This document shows positions 8,501-17,187 of a stretch of DNA of 64,000 nt, one piece after another. The stretch spans positions 248,001 to 312,000 of the forward strand of contig NZ_BJYT01000004.1 in assembly GCF_007991655.1 (NCBI RefSeq), written 5' to 3'. Source of the stretch: Segetibacter aerophilus. Lineage in GTDB: Bacteria; Bacteroidota; Bacteroidia; Chitinophagales; Chitinophagaceae. The notes beneath the pieces are model-generated. The model was given only the letters and a program-made list of their open reading frames with translations. It did not search any database and was not told where the DNA came from. Made by a program: the position numbers and the translations under genes. How positions within the stretch are numbered: the first letter of the stretch is position 1; every line of letters starts with the position of its first letter.

Positions 8501-9331
8501 TCAAATCCATTGTAATTCCGTAATCAACTTAACCGCCTCCACAGCTTCTTTCACATCGTGTACCCTTAAGATACTCGCACCATTTTGTAATGCAACCGTA
8601 TTTAAAACAGTTGTTCCGTTTAAAGCTTCTTCAGCCGAAATCTCTAAAGTCTTATAAACAGTTGCCTTTCGCGAAAGACCAACTAGCAGGGGTTTTTGCA
8701 GTATTTTAAAAATTGCCAGATTTTTCAACAAAGTAAAGTTGTGGGTGATTGTTTTCGCAAAACCGAATCCCACATCTACTATTACGTCTTTAATTCCTGC
8801 AAGACGACATTCTTCTATTTTCTTAATAAAAAAATCAAGCACTTCAAGTGTCACGTCTTCATAGTTTGCAAGGCCGTTCATTGTTTGTGGTGTTCCTTTC
8901 ATATGCATGGCTATATAGGGAACATTTAACGAGGCAACAGTTGCGATCATGTTATTATCAAGGCTTCCGCTGCTAATGTCATTTACTATGCATGCTCCAG
9001 CCGATACTGCTTCTGTCGCAACCCTTGAGTAATAAGTGTCAATTGAAATCATGCTTTCTGGAAAGTGATTTTTTACAGCCTCAATTGCAGGAAGCACGCG
9101 GTTTAATTCTTCTTCAACGCCGATATCCTCACTTCCTGGCCGGGTACTTTGACCACCTACATCCAGGAGGTTTGCACCAGAATCGAGCATTTTTTCTGAC
9201 TGGCGTAATATCTCATCTGGCCCGGTCTTCCTGCTGCCACTGTAAAATGAGTCGGGTGTCACATTTATAATGCCCATCACTATTGGCTGATCAATTACGA
9301 GTAGTCTGCCGTTACAATTGAGGGTAAACAT
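8501..9331 (-). CDS. folP: dihydropteroate synthase
   Basis: 276-residue TIM-barrel enzyme joining p-aminobenzoate to dihydropterin pyrophosphate in folate synthesis. All signature blocks are seen: MGIINVTPDSFYSGSR near the N-terminus, LLDVGGQSTRPGSE, SIDTYYSRVA, IVNDISSG, VDVGFGFAKT, LVGLSRKA and the C-terminal RVHDV. The length is normal. It is divergent from the DUF1599 gene, an arrangement widely seen in Bacteroidota. The minus-strand upstream region contains TACCTTCG, a near -7 element. folK, the preceding pathway step, is separate at 38454. Confidence 0.97.
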   Translation of the reverse strand: MFTLNCNGRLLVIDQPIVMGIINVTPDSFYSGSRKTGPDEILRQSEKMLDSGANLLDVGGQSTRPGSEDIGVEEELNRVLPAIEAVKNHFPESMISIDTYYSRVATEAVSAGACIVNDISSGSLDNNMIATVASLNVPYIAMHMKGTPQTMNGLANYEDVTLEVLDFFIKKIEECRLAGIKDVIVDVGFGFAKTITHNFTLLKNLAIFKILQKPLLVGLSRKATVYKTLEISAEEALNGTTVLNTVALQNGASILRVHDVKEAVEAVKLITELQWI

Positions 9332-9535
9332 TCAGTCGTTTCCTTTATTTTTGGCGAAGGTACAGTAAGTCATAACTCATTGAGTTAATAAGTCTTTGAG
9401 CGAAAAAGCCAATAAGTTCGTTAATGAATTTCAGGAAAAAAGACAAACCAGCTTTATTCAAATGTGAAATAAAAAAGCTTTCCTTAACGACTAATCAACG
9501 TGCAGCTTCTTTCTGACCGACTTTTAAATGAAACA

Positions 9536-10078
9536 ATGAACACAACGAATCAGTACGATCAGGTAGTAAATAATTGTAGGGAGATTTTTATTAAAAAGGC
9601 CCACGACTATGGCACTTCATGGCGCGTTCTCAGGATGATCTCAATAGTTGACCAAATCTTTATCAAAGCGCTGCGAATAAGAACAATACAGGAACTTAAA
9701 CAGCAGCGGGTTGCCGATGACATCGCAGGAGAATTTAAAGGGATAGTGAATTATGCAGTCATTGCGCTCATACAAATTGATAAAGGCATCTTTATAGTTG
9801 AAGATCTTTCCGTAGAGGAAGCTACAAGGCTTTATGATGAGAAAACGGAGCTTGCAAAGAAATTGATGGAAGACAAAAATCACGATTATGGCGAAGCGTG
9901 GCGCGATATGAGCCAGGAAAGTTTTGTTGATTTAATCTTAGTGAAACTCCTCCGCATCAAACAAATTATTGCCAACGACGGCAAGACCCTCATCAGCGAA
10001 GGTATCGATGCAAACTTTGCTGACATTATCAACTATTCCATTTTTGCATTGATACTAATTGCTGAAGGAAAACATTAA
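9536..10078 (+). CDS. DUF1599 domain-containing protein
   Basis: 180-residue protein with two related halves, each carrying a HDYG motif followed by W (KKAHDYGTSWRVLR and DKNHDYGEAWRDMS) and a VD-I-KALRI / VDLILVKLLRI helix, so it is an internal duplication. It matches DUF1599, a Bacteroidota family of unknown biochemical function. The ATG at 9536 is preferred over the GTG at 9500, which only adds a non-conserved leader. It is divergent from folP and ends 2 nt before the DoxX/thioredoxin-like gene, a neighbourhood repeated in the phylum. Confidence 0.88.
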   Translation: MNTTNQYDQVVNNCREIFIKKAHDYGTSWRVLRMISIVDQIFIKALRIRTIQELKQQRVADDIAGEFKGIVNYAVIALIQIDKGIFIVEDLSVEEATRLYDEKTELAKKLMEDKNHDYGEAWRDMSQESFVDLILVKLLRIKQIIANDGKTLISEGIDANFADIINYSIFALILIAEGKH

Positions 10079-10080
10079 AT

Positions 10081-11199
10081 ATGAAAATTGTAATAGCTGC
10101 TATAAGAATTATTGTAGGCGTTCTGTTTATTTTCTCAGGGCTTATCAAGGCGAACGATCCCACAGGTTTGAGTTATAAAATGCAGGAGTTTTTCGAAGTT
10201 TGGGGTATAGATTTTCTGAACGACTACACGCTTGCTTTTGCAATCATTATGAACGCTTTTGAGATTGTAGCCGGCGTTGCTGTTCTATTAGGATGGCGGA
10301 TGAAGCTGTTTAGCTGGCTCTTACTGATACTTATTATCTTCTTTACTTTCTTAACCGGTTACGCTCTTTTTTCAGGAAAAATAAAAACGTGCGGTTGCTT
10401 TGGCGATTGTATTCCTTTGACAGCTATACAGTCTTTCATCAAAGATCTCATTTTGCTGGTGCTGATTATCGTAATTTTTATTGCCCGCGACGCGATTGTT
10501 CCCTTATTTAAAAATGTCGTAAGCACCTCCCTCATTGCCCTCACTGTTCTTTTCTGTATCATTTCACAGTGGTATGTTCTTACACATTTGCCTGTTGTCG
10601 ATTGCCTTGCTTACAAAACGGGAAATAATATCATTGAGAAAATGAAGGTACCCGAAGGGGCAGTAAGTGATAGTTTCGCTATAAAGTTTAAATATAAAAA
10701 GGCCGGTAAGGAGGTTGTATTCGACAGCGATCATTTTCCTGACGACTTTGATGAATCTACTTATACGTTTGTCGATCGCGTACAAGAACTAGTAAGGCCG
10801 GGTACAGCGACTGCGCCAATCAACGATTTTATTTTGTACGGAGATAGCGGGGAAGATACAACGATGGCAATACTAAATCAACCGGGTTACTACGTGATGT
10901 TGTTTACTAAAGACGCAAACCAGGCAGAAAAAGATTGGAACAAAAACGCGGCACAAGTGGCCGCAACATGTTTTGAGAAAAAAATACCCTTTTTTATTGT
11001 CACGGCTACAACGGATGCAGCAAGAAGTCAGCTTAACAACGTTCAAAATGTTCAATATTTAAAATGTGATGCAACCGTTATTAAAACTGCCGGACGGGTA
11101 AACCCAACTTATGTTATAATGAAACAAGCAACGGTTGAAGGAAAGTATGCAAACGTAGATTACGAGAAAGTTATTAAACAAGTAGCGGGAAGCAGGTAG
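10081..11199 (+). CDS. DoxX/MauE-like membrane protein with thioredoxin-like C-terminal domain
   Basis: 372-residue protein of the BT_3928 type. The N-terminal half has four or more membrane helices and a MauE/DoxX core, beginning with GVLFIFSGLIKANDPTGLSY. It carries a conserved CGCFGDC cluster (about 99-105) that suggests disulfide or redox chemistry. The C-terminal half (about 180-372) is soluble and ends in a thioredoxin-like fold region, but without a clear CxxC. MauE proteins support periplasmic disulfide formation, so a role in envelope redox maintenance is inferred. It starts 2 nt after DUF1599 and is therefore co-transcribed. Confidence 0.8.
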   Translation: MKIVIAAIRIIVGVLFIFSGLIKANDPTGLSYKMQEFFEVWGIDFLNDYTLAFAIIMNAFEIVAGVAVLLGWRMKLFSWLLLILIIFFTFLTGYALFSGKIKTCGCFGDCIPLTAIQSFIKDLILLVLIIVIFIARDAIVPLFKNVVSTSLIALTVLFCIISQWYVLTHLPVVDCLAYKTGNNIIEKMKVPEGAVSDSFAIKFKYKKAGKEVVFDSDHFPDDFDESTYTFVDRVQELVRPGTATAPINDFILYGDSGEDTTMAILNQPGYYVMLFTKDANQAEKDWNKNAAQVAATCFEKKIPFFIVTATTDAARSQLNNVQNVQYLKCDATVIKTAGRVNPTYVIMKQATVEGKYANVDYEKVIKQVAGSR

Positions 11200-11314
11200 G
11201 TGGAGCTTTGTCTGTGAGCTACGATCCAACGGGGGTTGATGATTTAATTTTTTAAGAATAGAAAAAACGTCCAATAAACGTTTAAACCTGGCGGACAAAA
11301 AACTTAAAAACACG

Positions 11315-11357
11315 AAAAGCTAGAAGCTGGCAGCTCGCAGCTTGCAGCTTTTAAAAA
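11315..11357. repeat. AGCT-rich intergenic repeat
   Basis: Several AGCT units within 40 nt (GAAGCTGGCAGCTCGCAGCT), bounded by AAAAGCT and AGCTTTT, so that it can fold into an imperfect hairpin. It directly precedes the ATG of the permease gene. A related AGCT-rich stretch is at 29733. Confidence 0.5.
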
Positions 11358-11359
11358 AT

Positions 11360-12406
11360 ATGTTTCCCTACCTCATCAAGAAATTAATGTACGGCCTGCT
11401 TGTTTTGTTTGGTGTGGTTATATTGGTTTTCTTTTTATTCCAGGGATTTGGAGATCCGGCAAGATTAATCGTTGGGCAAACGGGCGACAGTGCTACGATG
11501 AGTAACATCAGGAAAGATTTGTATCTCGACCAGCCGAAGTGGAAGCAATTTGCACTTTACCTTAATGATGTCTCTCCGCTTAGCATACATACGAAACAAG
11601 ATATCGACAACAAGAAGCTAAAGGGAATTTTTATTGGCGGCGATACGAAGTTGGGTATAAAAGTGCCGTATCTCAGGCGTTCGTACCAAAGTAAAAGAGA
11701 TGTGTCACAAGTATTGCTCGATGCGCTACCCGGCACTATGCTGCTTGCCTTTTCTGCTATGCTGATTGCTACAATCATTGGTATATTGCTTGGAGTGCTG
11801 GCAGCGGTAAAGCAAAATACCTGGTGGGACACCTCTGCTATTTTTGCCAGCGTCTTAGGTATTTCCGCACCTTCATTTTTCATGGGTATTGTTATAGCCT
11901 ATGTTTTTGGGTTTCTTCTTAGCCCGTATACCGGCCTCAACATGACCGGTAGTCTTTACAACATTGACCCGTTTAAAGGACGAGAATTACAATTGCAAAA
12001 CCTAGTTCTTCCAGCCATAACGCTTGGCATACGACCACTTGCAATTATTACCCAGCTTACAAGAAGTGCCATGTTAGATGTTCTTGACCAGGACTTTATC
12101 CGCACTGCCTATGCGAAAGGACTAAGCAGGAGAGTGGTAATATTCAGGCATGCTTTACGAAATGCACTTAACCCGGTCATCACAGCAATCACGGGTTGGT
12201 TTGCAGAACTACTTGCCGGCGCTTTCTTTGTAGAATATATTTTTGGTTGGAAGGGAATTGGAAAAATTACAGTGGATGCCCTTGAAAAATTAGATTTTCC
12301 TGTAGTAATGGGAAGCGTACTAATTACTGCCACCTTTTTTATTGCCATAAACCTTTTGGCAGACTTGCTTTATGCGATTGTTGATCCAAGAATCAGGGCT
12401 AAATAA
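11360..12406 (+). CDS. DppB-type ABC transporter permease (peptide/nickel class)
   Basis: 348-residue inner-membrane permease with about six helices. The N-terminal helix LVLFGVVILVFFLFQGFGDP and the permease coupling motif (RTAYAKGLSRRVVIFRHALRNALNPV) are the DppB/OppB signature. A non-conserved soluble insertion lies between helices 1 and 2 (about 60-125). The ATG at 11360 is preferred over a TTG at 11342 that falls inside the AGCT-rich repeat. Partner permease, ATPase and binding-protein genes are not in the window, so the substrate is unknown. The MOSC gene follows after 11 nt. Confidence 0.88.
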   Translation: MFPYLIKKLMYGLLVLFGVVILVFFLFQGFGDPARLIVGQTGDSATMSNIRKDLYLDQPKWKQFALYLNDVSPLSIHTKQDIDNKKLKGIFIGGDTKLGIKVPYLRRSYQSKRDVSQVLLDALPGTMLLAFSAMLIATIIGILLGVLAAVKQNTWWDTSAIFASVLGISAPSFFMGIVIAYVFGFLLSPYTGLNMTGSLYNIDPFKGRELQLQNLVLPAITLGIRPLAIITQLTRSAMLDVLDQDFIRTAYAKGLSRRVVIFRHALRNALNPVITAITGWFAELLAGAFFVEYIFGWKGIGKITVDALEKLDFPVVMGSVLITATFFIAINLLADLLYAIVDPRIRAK

Positions 12407-12417
12407 ATAGAGCTTAT

Positions 12418-13239
12418 ATGGAGGACTTATTTCTGCAGGACATTTATATCTACCCTATTAAATCACTAGGTGGTATTTCTTTGACGCAGGCAGAAGTGCT
12501 GCCAACAGGGCTTCAATACGACCGACGGTGGATGCTCACTGATGAGAAGGGGAATTTTTTATCTCAAAGAGCTTTTGCCGAAATGGCTATGCTTCAGGTT
12601 AGCATTACATCAGATGGTTTACTAGTAAGTCATAAGAAGAGGAAACTCCAGCCACTTACCCTTCCCTTCGATAAGCATACGGGAAAGGAAGTGACAGTAA
12701 AAATTTGGGATGATGTATGTACTGCGTTAGAAGTTGGGATGGATGCGAACCGCTGGTTTTCCGAAGCTCTTGGTATGACTGCCCGCCTTGTATATATGCC
12801 CGATACTACCCGAAGACTTGTTGATAATCATTATGCATCTAACAATGAGATAGTAAGTTTTGCTGATGCCTATCCACTACTAATGATCGGTCAGTCTTCG
12901 CTGGACGATCTGAATAAGAGACTTGAAATTCCGGTTTTGATGAACCGTTTCAGACCTAACCTCGTTTTTTGTGGAGCGCAACCCTATGCAGAAGATTTAT
13001 TTAAAGAGTTCAGGGTGGGAGAGGTTGCTTTCGCTGCTGTTAAGCCCTGTGCCCGATGTGTATTAACAACTGTAAACCAGGAAGACGGTGTCAAAGGGCA
13101 AGAGCCTTTAAAGACACTTGCTAGCTTTAGAACTTTTAACAACAAAATTCTCTTTGGTCAAAATTTGCTTCCAAGAAATTTAGGGCTGATAAAAACAGGC
13201 GATAATGTTGAAATTTTATCTACTTCTATTGAAACTTAG
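12418..13239 (+). CDS. MOSC domain-containing protein (YcbX/mARC-like)
   Basis: 273-residue protein with the N-terminal MOSC beta-barrel (LQDIYIYPIKSLGGISLTQA and GLQYDRRWMLTDEKGNFLSQ) and the C-terminal MOSC domain (about 130-265). The Cys in KPCARCVLTTVN is the presumed molybdenum ligand. The family reduces N-hydroxylated compounds using Moco. No ferredoxin domain is fused, unlike E. coli YcbX, so an external electron donor is implied. It follows the DppB-like permease by 11 nt. Confidence 0.9.
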   Translation: MEDLFLQDIYIYPIKSLGGISLTQAEVLPTGLQYDRRWMLTDEKGNFLSQRAFAEMAMLQVSITSDGLLVSHKKRKLQPLTLPFDKHTGKEVTVKIWDDVCTALEVGMDANRWFSEALGMTARLVYMPDTTRRLVDNHYASNNEIVSFADAYPLLMIGQSSLDDLNKRLEIPVLMNRFRPNLVFCGAQPYAEDLFKEFRVGEVAFAAVKPCARCVLTTVNQEDGVKGQEPLKTLASFRTFNNKILFGQNLLPRNLGLIKTGDNVEILSTSIET

Positions 13240-13334
13240 AATATTTTTGCTCTAATTATTTAACAACACATTAAAAAAACGGCGTAATTGTTTGTAGGAA
13301 TATGAATGTGTCAATTAAAAATCCAGGTAACATT

Positions 13335-13796
13335 ATGAGAAAAAAATTTTTACTCCTCTCTTTCCCTCTTTTATTAGCGATGCCGCCTATAACTACTTTG
13401 GCTGCTACAACTTCCAAAGAGATTACAGAAGCTGCTTCTGCTGTTAGCCCTGAGCCTGCAATTGGTAGTATCCAGGAAGCGTTGAAGGAGTTTAACAGCC
13501 TTTCAAGGCGAGAGAAGAAAAGTCGCTTTAAAGAAATGAAAAAAGCGATTAAGGAATTTAAAGAACAAAAAAAGGCGGGAAGCGATGTTAGTACCAACAC
13601 ACTTTTACTGGTACTGCTTGCGCTATTTATTCCACCTTTAGCCGTGTATCTGCATGAGGGTGAAACCAACAATCGGTTTTGGATCTCAGTATTGCTAACA
13701 ATACTTGGTCTTGTGCTATTTAATTTTGGAGGAATATTGTTCTTAGGAACATTGCCTGCTATTATATATGCGCTGATCGTTATTCTGGGTAGTTAG
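13335..13796 (+). CDS. YqaE/Pmp3 family membrane protein with signal peptide
   Basis: 153 residues from the ATG at 13335, which begins a clean signal peptide (MRKKFLLLSFPLLLAMPPIT). An earlier ATG at 13302 would put 11 polar residues before it. A charged helical linker (about 40-90, with SRREKKSRFKEMKKAIKEFK) precedes the C-terminal YqaE/Pmp3 unit with two hydrophobic helices (LLVLLALFIPPLAVYLHEG and the final segment). Bacteroidota commonly carry this secreted-linker plus YqaE arrangement. Its function is unknown, and in other organisms small Pmp3 proteins affect membrane potential. A strong terminator follows. Confidence 0.85.
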   Translation: MRKKFLLLSFPLLLAMPPITTLAATTSKEITEAASAVSPEPAIGSIQEALKEFNSLSRREKKSRFKEMKKAIKEFKEQKKAGSDVSTNTLLLVLLALFIPPLAVYLHEGETNNRFWISVLLTILGLVLFNFGGILFLGTLPAIIYALIVILGS

Positions 13797-13814
13797 ATCT
13801 GTAAAACTTACACA

Positions 13815-13848
13815 TAAAAAAGAACCTCCAGCTGGAGGTTCTTTTTTT
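13815..13848. terminator. rho-independent terminator after the YqaE gene
   Basis: AGAACCTCCAGCTGGAGGTTCT is a perfect palindrome split as AGAACCTCC / GGAGGTTCT around a short loop. It is preceded by an A run and followed by seven Ts. It also lies downstream of the convergent small gene at 13882. Confidence 0.88.
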
Positions 13849-13881
13849 ATATTGATTTTTTATTTCGATTAAAACTCTTGA

Positions 13882-14034
13882 TTATAACAAATCCATTCCC
13901 TTAGCAAAATAGGTAAAATTAAATGGAAGCACTACCCAAAAGAATTTTGGTGCAAATAGACAGAAGATAACCAACACGATAAGCGAAATGACGAAATACA
14001 GCCAATATTTTCCGGTAGATTTTGTTGTTTCCAT
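13882..14034 (-). CDS. small membrane protein, 50 residues
   Basis: Short ORF encoding METTKSTGKYWLYFVISLIV followed by more hydrophobic residues, an FFWVVLPF segment and the end FAKGMDLL. It shows a polar N-terminus, one long membrane helix and a second, shorter hydrophobic stretch. Its reality is supported by an excellent promoter just upstream (TTG, 19 nt, TAATTTTG) and by a terminator at its 3' side. It lies downstream of the GntP gene on the same strand but appears to have its own start. I do not recognise a characterised family. Confidence 0.7.
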   Translation of the reverse strand: METTKSTGKYWLYFVISLIVLVIFCLFAPKFFWVVLPFNFTYFAKGMDLL

Positions 14035-14050
14035 TTGTTTGAAGTTTTAG

Positions 14051-14080
14051 CAAAATTAAGGGGCGGCTTAATACCGACAA
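14051..14080 (-). promoter_or_regulatory. Bacteroidota promoter of the 50-residue membrane protein
   Basis: On the minus strand TTG (14080-14078) is followed by exactly 19 nt and then TAATTTTG (14058-14051). Both elements and the spacing match the phylum consensus. Transcription would begin about 10-15 nt before the ATG at 14034. Confidence 0.75.
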
Positions 14081-14105
14081 TAAGAATTTCAGTAAACTTA
14101 AAAAC

Positions 14106-15419
14106 TTATACTATCAGGTTCAATAGCATCACGCCGATCAATCCCACCACTGCAATGATTGTTTCCATCATTGTCCATGAACGCAAAGTATCCTTGATGC
14201 TAAGGTTGAAGTATTCTTTGAACAACCAAAAGCCGGAGTCGTTCACATGCGAACACGCCAGGCTACCGGCACCAATTGAAAGTACCATCAAGTTAGGATT
14301 AACATGAGCCTGGGCAATAACAGGCGCAAGGATACCGGCGGTAGTCAGGCCTGCAACAGTAGCCGACCCTACACAGATCCGAATGATTGCCGCAATCAAC
14401 CAAGCAAGCAAAAGCGGGTGAATGCTCACGTTGTTCAGCTGTCCCGCAATTTGCTGACTGATGCCACTATCTGTTAGCACCTGTTTCAACCCGCCGGCAC
14501 TTCCGATAATTAGTAATATGCCTGCAACATCTTTTACCGAGTCTGCATACGTTGCCATCAGATCCTTCATCTTTTTTCCTTGCTGAATGCCGATCTTATA
14601 GGTGGCAAATGCAAGGGCAATCAACATCACCGTACCGGGTTCGGAAATGAAAGCAAATATCTGCTGAAGTTGAGGTGGTAGCTCTACAAGGTGAGGAATA
14701 AGCGTGGTCACCATTAAGAGAATAACTGGTAAGAGAGCCGATATAAAACTGTTGGCAGTACTTGGAAGCTGGTCATCAGTAAGCGTGTGCGGTTGGAAAG
14801 TTTGTAAAGGAACGGAATGAATATTTTTTAAAGCTCTCGAATATATGGGTCCCGCAATGATGATCGCCGGAACAGATAGGATTAATCCGTATAGAAGCGT
14901 AAATCCCATGTTGGCGTTGAACTGAACAACAAGCGCAGTGGGTGACGGATGCGGCGGTAAAAACCCAAAAGTGACCGACAAGGCCGCAAGCATTGGCAGG
15001 CCAATATATACTGCAGGCAGCTTGTATTGATAAACCACTGAAAAGATCAGAGGCACGACCAATACAAATCCCACTCCGTAGAACAACGGGATACCTATTA
15101 TAAACCCGGTAACTACGAGAGCCCATTGAATATATTTTGTTCCAAAAGACTTCATCATCACTGCTGCTATCTTTTGTGCAGCACCGCTGTCTGCTACCAG
15201 CTTTCCCAGCATTGCCCCTAAGACAATAATGATAACCAGTGAGCCAAGCGTATCTCCGATGCCTTTCTGCACAGAAGCCATTATCTTATTAAAGGGAATA
15301 CCAAGAAATAAACCGGCAGTAATTGAAACAACCAAAAAAGCGAGAAACGGGTTGATCTTGCCCCAGGAGATTAATAGAATAAGTCCCGCAATACAAAAGA
15401 AAATAATGATGAATGACAT
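14106..15419 (-). CDS. GntP-family gluconate:H+ symporter
   Basis: 437-residue integral membrane protein with about 12-14 hydrophobic segments. Family features include the N-terminal LILLISWGKINPFLAFLVVS, SVQKGIGDTLGSLVIIIVLGAMLGKL and, in the second half, GSATVAGLTTAGILAPVIAQ, with GSLACSHVNDSGFWLFKEYF close to the C-terminus. These are the GntP/YjhF-type gluconate or related sugar-acid permease blocks. No gluconate kinase or dehydratase lies beside it, so the exact substrate stays open. It is divergent from the GNAT gene at 15565. Confidence 0.93.
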   Translation of the reverse strand: MSFIIIFFCIAGLILLISWGKINPFLAFLVVSITAGLFLGIPFNKIMASVQKGIGDTLGSLVIIIVLGAMLGKLVADSGAAQKIAAVMMKSFGTKYIQWALVVTGFIIGIPLFYGVGFVLVVPLIFSVVYQYKLPAVYIGLPMLAALSVTFGFLPPHPSPTALVVQFNANMGFTLLYGLILSVPAIIIAGPIYSRALKNIHSVPLQTFQPHTLTDDQLPSTANSFISALLPVILLMVTTLIPHLVELPPQLQQIFAFISEPGTVMLIALAFATYKIGIQQGKKMKDLMATYADSVKDVAGILLIIGSAGGLKQVLTDSGISQQIAGQLNNVSIHPLLLAWLIAAIIRICVGSATVAGLTTAGILAPVIAQAHVNPNLMVLSIGAGSLACSHVNDSGFWLFKEYFNLSIKDTLRSWTMMETIIAVVGLIGVMLLNLIV

Positions 15420-15564
15420 GCGTTAGTTTGTAAACGAAAGATATATGTTGTTTTGTAAAAAGCAGGAAAATAGTTAAGAACTACGAGGTTAGAATTACCG
15501 CCCATTTTTGAATTTATAAACTCTTTACCTCTTTTGTTATTCCTTTGTAAAAACCATTTAAGCA

Positions 15565-16074
15565 ATGAAGATTTTGCAAGCAGAGCTTACAGATGTTGCT
15601 GCCATTTGTGCACTTGTAAACAGCGCTTACCGCGGTGATACTTCACGTAAGGGATGGACAACTGAAGCCGATTTATTAGATGGAATACGCATAGATGAGC
15701 AGATGCTTGAAGATTATATAGAACATAAAAACTCCTGTATTTTAAAATGTGTTGATGATGCAAATGCAATCATTGGGTGTGTGTATCTGAAACAGGAGCG
15801 CGAGCATTTGTATCTGGGCATGCTAACGGTTTTACCTGAATTACAAGCAAAAGGCATTGGCAAATTGTTGCTACGGGCTTCGGAAGAACGGGCAAGACAA
15901 AAAGGATGCAAAAGCATTGTAATGACTGTTATTACCAGTCGAACAGAGTTGATAGAATGGTACAAACGACATGGCTACAAAGAAACAGGTGAAAAGCAAC
16001 CTTTTCCTAAAAGCGAGCGATTCGGTAAGCCAAAGCAGCCGCTTGAATTTTTGGTTATGGAAAAAAGTTTGTAG
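15565..16074 (+). CDS. GNAT-family N-acetyltransferase
   Basis: 169-residue single-domain GNAT. The acetyl-CoA binding motif A is visible as LGMLTVLPELQAKGIGKLLL, followed by ASEERARQKGCKSIVMTV and the C-terminal RHGYKETGEKQPFP segment typical of small-molecule or amino-acid acetyltransferases. The substrate is unknown. The SDR gene follows on the same strand after 32 nt and may share a transcript. Confidence 0.9.
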   Translation: MKILQAELTDVAAICALVNSAYRGDTSRKGWTTEADLLDGIRIDEQMLEDYIEHKNSCILKCVDDANAIIGCVYLKQEREHLYLGMLTVLPELQAKGIGKLLLRASEERARQKGCKSIVMTVITSRTELIEWYKRHGYKETGEKQPFPKSERFGKPKQPLEFLVMEKSL

Positions 16075-16106
16075 GCAGATCATTCCACCATATTTTATCA
16101 GAGATT

Positions 16107-16871
16107 ATGATAGACTTTACAAACAAAAACGTGTTAATAACAGGAGGTTCACGCGGGATAGGGCGTGCTTGTGCTAAGTTGTTTTCAGAACTCAACGCCA
16201 ATGTAATCTTCACTTATAAGTCTAACCACGAAGAAGCTGAGAAGACTTTGGCGATGTTGAACGACAAGCAAAACCATAGTATGTACCAGTTGGATATAAC
16301 TAAGCCTGAGGCGATAGAGGAATTCTTTCGAGAGGTGGTTGACAAGTATCAGCGAATAGATATTTTGGTGAATAACGCTGGGGTGTATGTCGAGCATAAG
16401 ATTAATGAAGTTTCTTATTTGGAATGGCAACAAAAATGGAGCGAGACACTGACTACAAACTTAATCGGCGTGAGCAACCTTTGTTATTTTGCCAGCCGGC
16501 ACATGTCTGCACAAAAGCAAGGAAAGATTGTAAATATTTCTTCGCGCGGAGCTTTTCGTGGAGAACCTGATCATCCCGCCTATGCAGTTAGCAAAGCAGG
16601 ACTGAACGCAATGAGTCAATCGCTGGCAGTTGCCCTAGGAAAGCATAACGTGATTGTCGGAGTAATCGCACCGGGTTTTGTAGAAACTGATATGGCAGCA
16701 CCATATCTCGAAAGTGAGGCAGGCGACCTTGTCAAAAAACAGAGTCCGCTTAATCGTGTGGCAACGCCTGAAGAAGTAGCGAGAATTGTAGCTGTTTTTG
16801 CAAGCGACGGGCTAGAGTTTATGACCGGTGGAATAGTCGATTTGAATGGAGCTTCTTATTTGCGGAGTTAG
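16107..16871 (+). CDS. SDR family oxidoreductase (FabG-like)
   Basis: 254-residue classical short-chain dehydrogenase/reductase. Visible are the Rossmann cofactor motif TGGSRGIGRA, NNAG, the catalytic serine in VNISSRGAF, the YAVSK Tyr/Lys pair, and the C-terminal MTGGIVDLNGASYL typical of 3-oxoacyl-ACP-reductase-like members. There is no acyl-carrier or other fatty-acid gene nearby, so a general carbonyl-reductase role is as likely as fatty-acid synthesis. It is 32 nt downstream of the GNAT gene. Confidence 0.92.
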   Translation: MIDFTNKNVLITGGSRGIGRACAKLFSELNANVIFTYKSNHEEAEKTLAMLNDKQNHSMYQLDITKPEAIEEFFREVVDKYQRIDILVNNAGVYVEHKINEVSYLEWQQKWSETLTTNLIGVSNLCYFASRHMSAQKQGKIVNISSRGAFRGEPDHPAYAVSKAGLNAMSQSLAVALGKHNVIVGVIAPGFVETDMAAPYLESEAGDLVKKQSPLNRVATPEEVARIVAVFASDGLEFMTGGIVDLNGASYLRS

Positions 16872-16879
16872 TGCTGTTG

Positions 16880-16920
16880 CCGTTGCCAGATACTAGTTTC
16901 CCGTTACCAGATACTAGTTT
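16880..16920. repeat. tandem 21-nt duplication
   Basis: CCGTTGCCAGATACTAGTTT and CCGTTACCAGATACTAGTTT with one intervening base; the two units differ at one position. Confidence 0.75.
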
Positions 16921-16993
16921 GCGGTGAAGTGGTAGTAGCCTCGATTTTTATCTTCTTATTTTAATAATCCAGCAACTGTTTTTCATAGCACCA

Positions 16994-17012
16994 ACGTTGC
17001 GACGCTCCGTTA
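16994..17012. repeat. intergenic GCGACGC motif, copy 4 (variant)
   Basis: CGTTGCGACGCTCCGTT is the exact reverse complement of the AACGGAGCGTCGCAACG in copy 2 (5189-5207). Confidence 0.6.
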
Positions 17013-17161
17013 AACTGTTGGAATTTTTAAAGCAGCATTTATCGAATTGTAGATTTTTATTGTAAAAACCTTGGTACCTCCGCGGAGAAATCAATAAATC
17101 TGTAAAGGTCATTTATATTGTTTTAAAGCAATTCCCTTCTGTCAACCGTCATCTTACAACT

Positions 17162-17187
17162 GTCATCCAACATCGTCATCCAACATC
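17162..17187. repeat. 13-bp perfect tandem duplication
   Basis: GTCATCCAACATC occurs twice in direct contact (17162-17174 and 17175-17187), with a degenerate third unit upstream. It lies just beyond the 3' end of the DUF721 gene. Confidence 0.7.

Noticed and set aside
11342-11359. TTG start of the DppB-like permease
   Set aside because: It falls in an AGCT-rich repeat and adds six non-family residues; the ATG at 11360 fits the signal helix.
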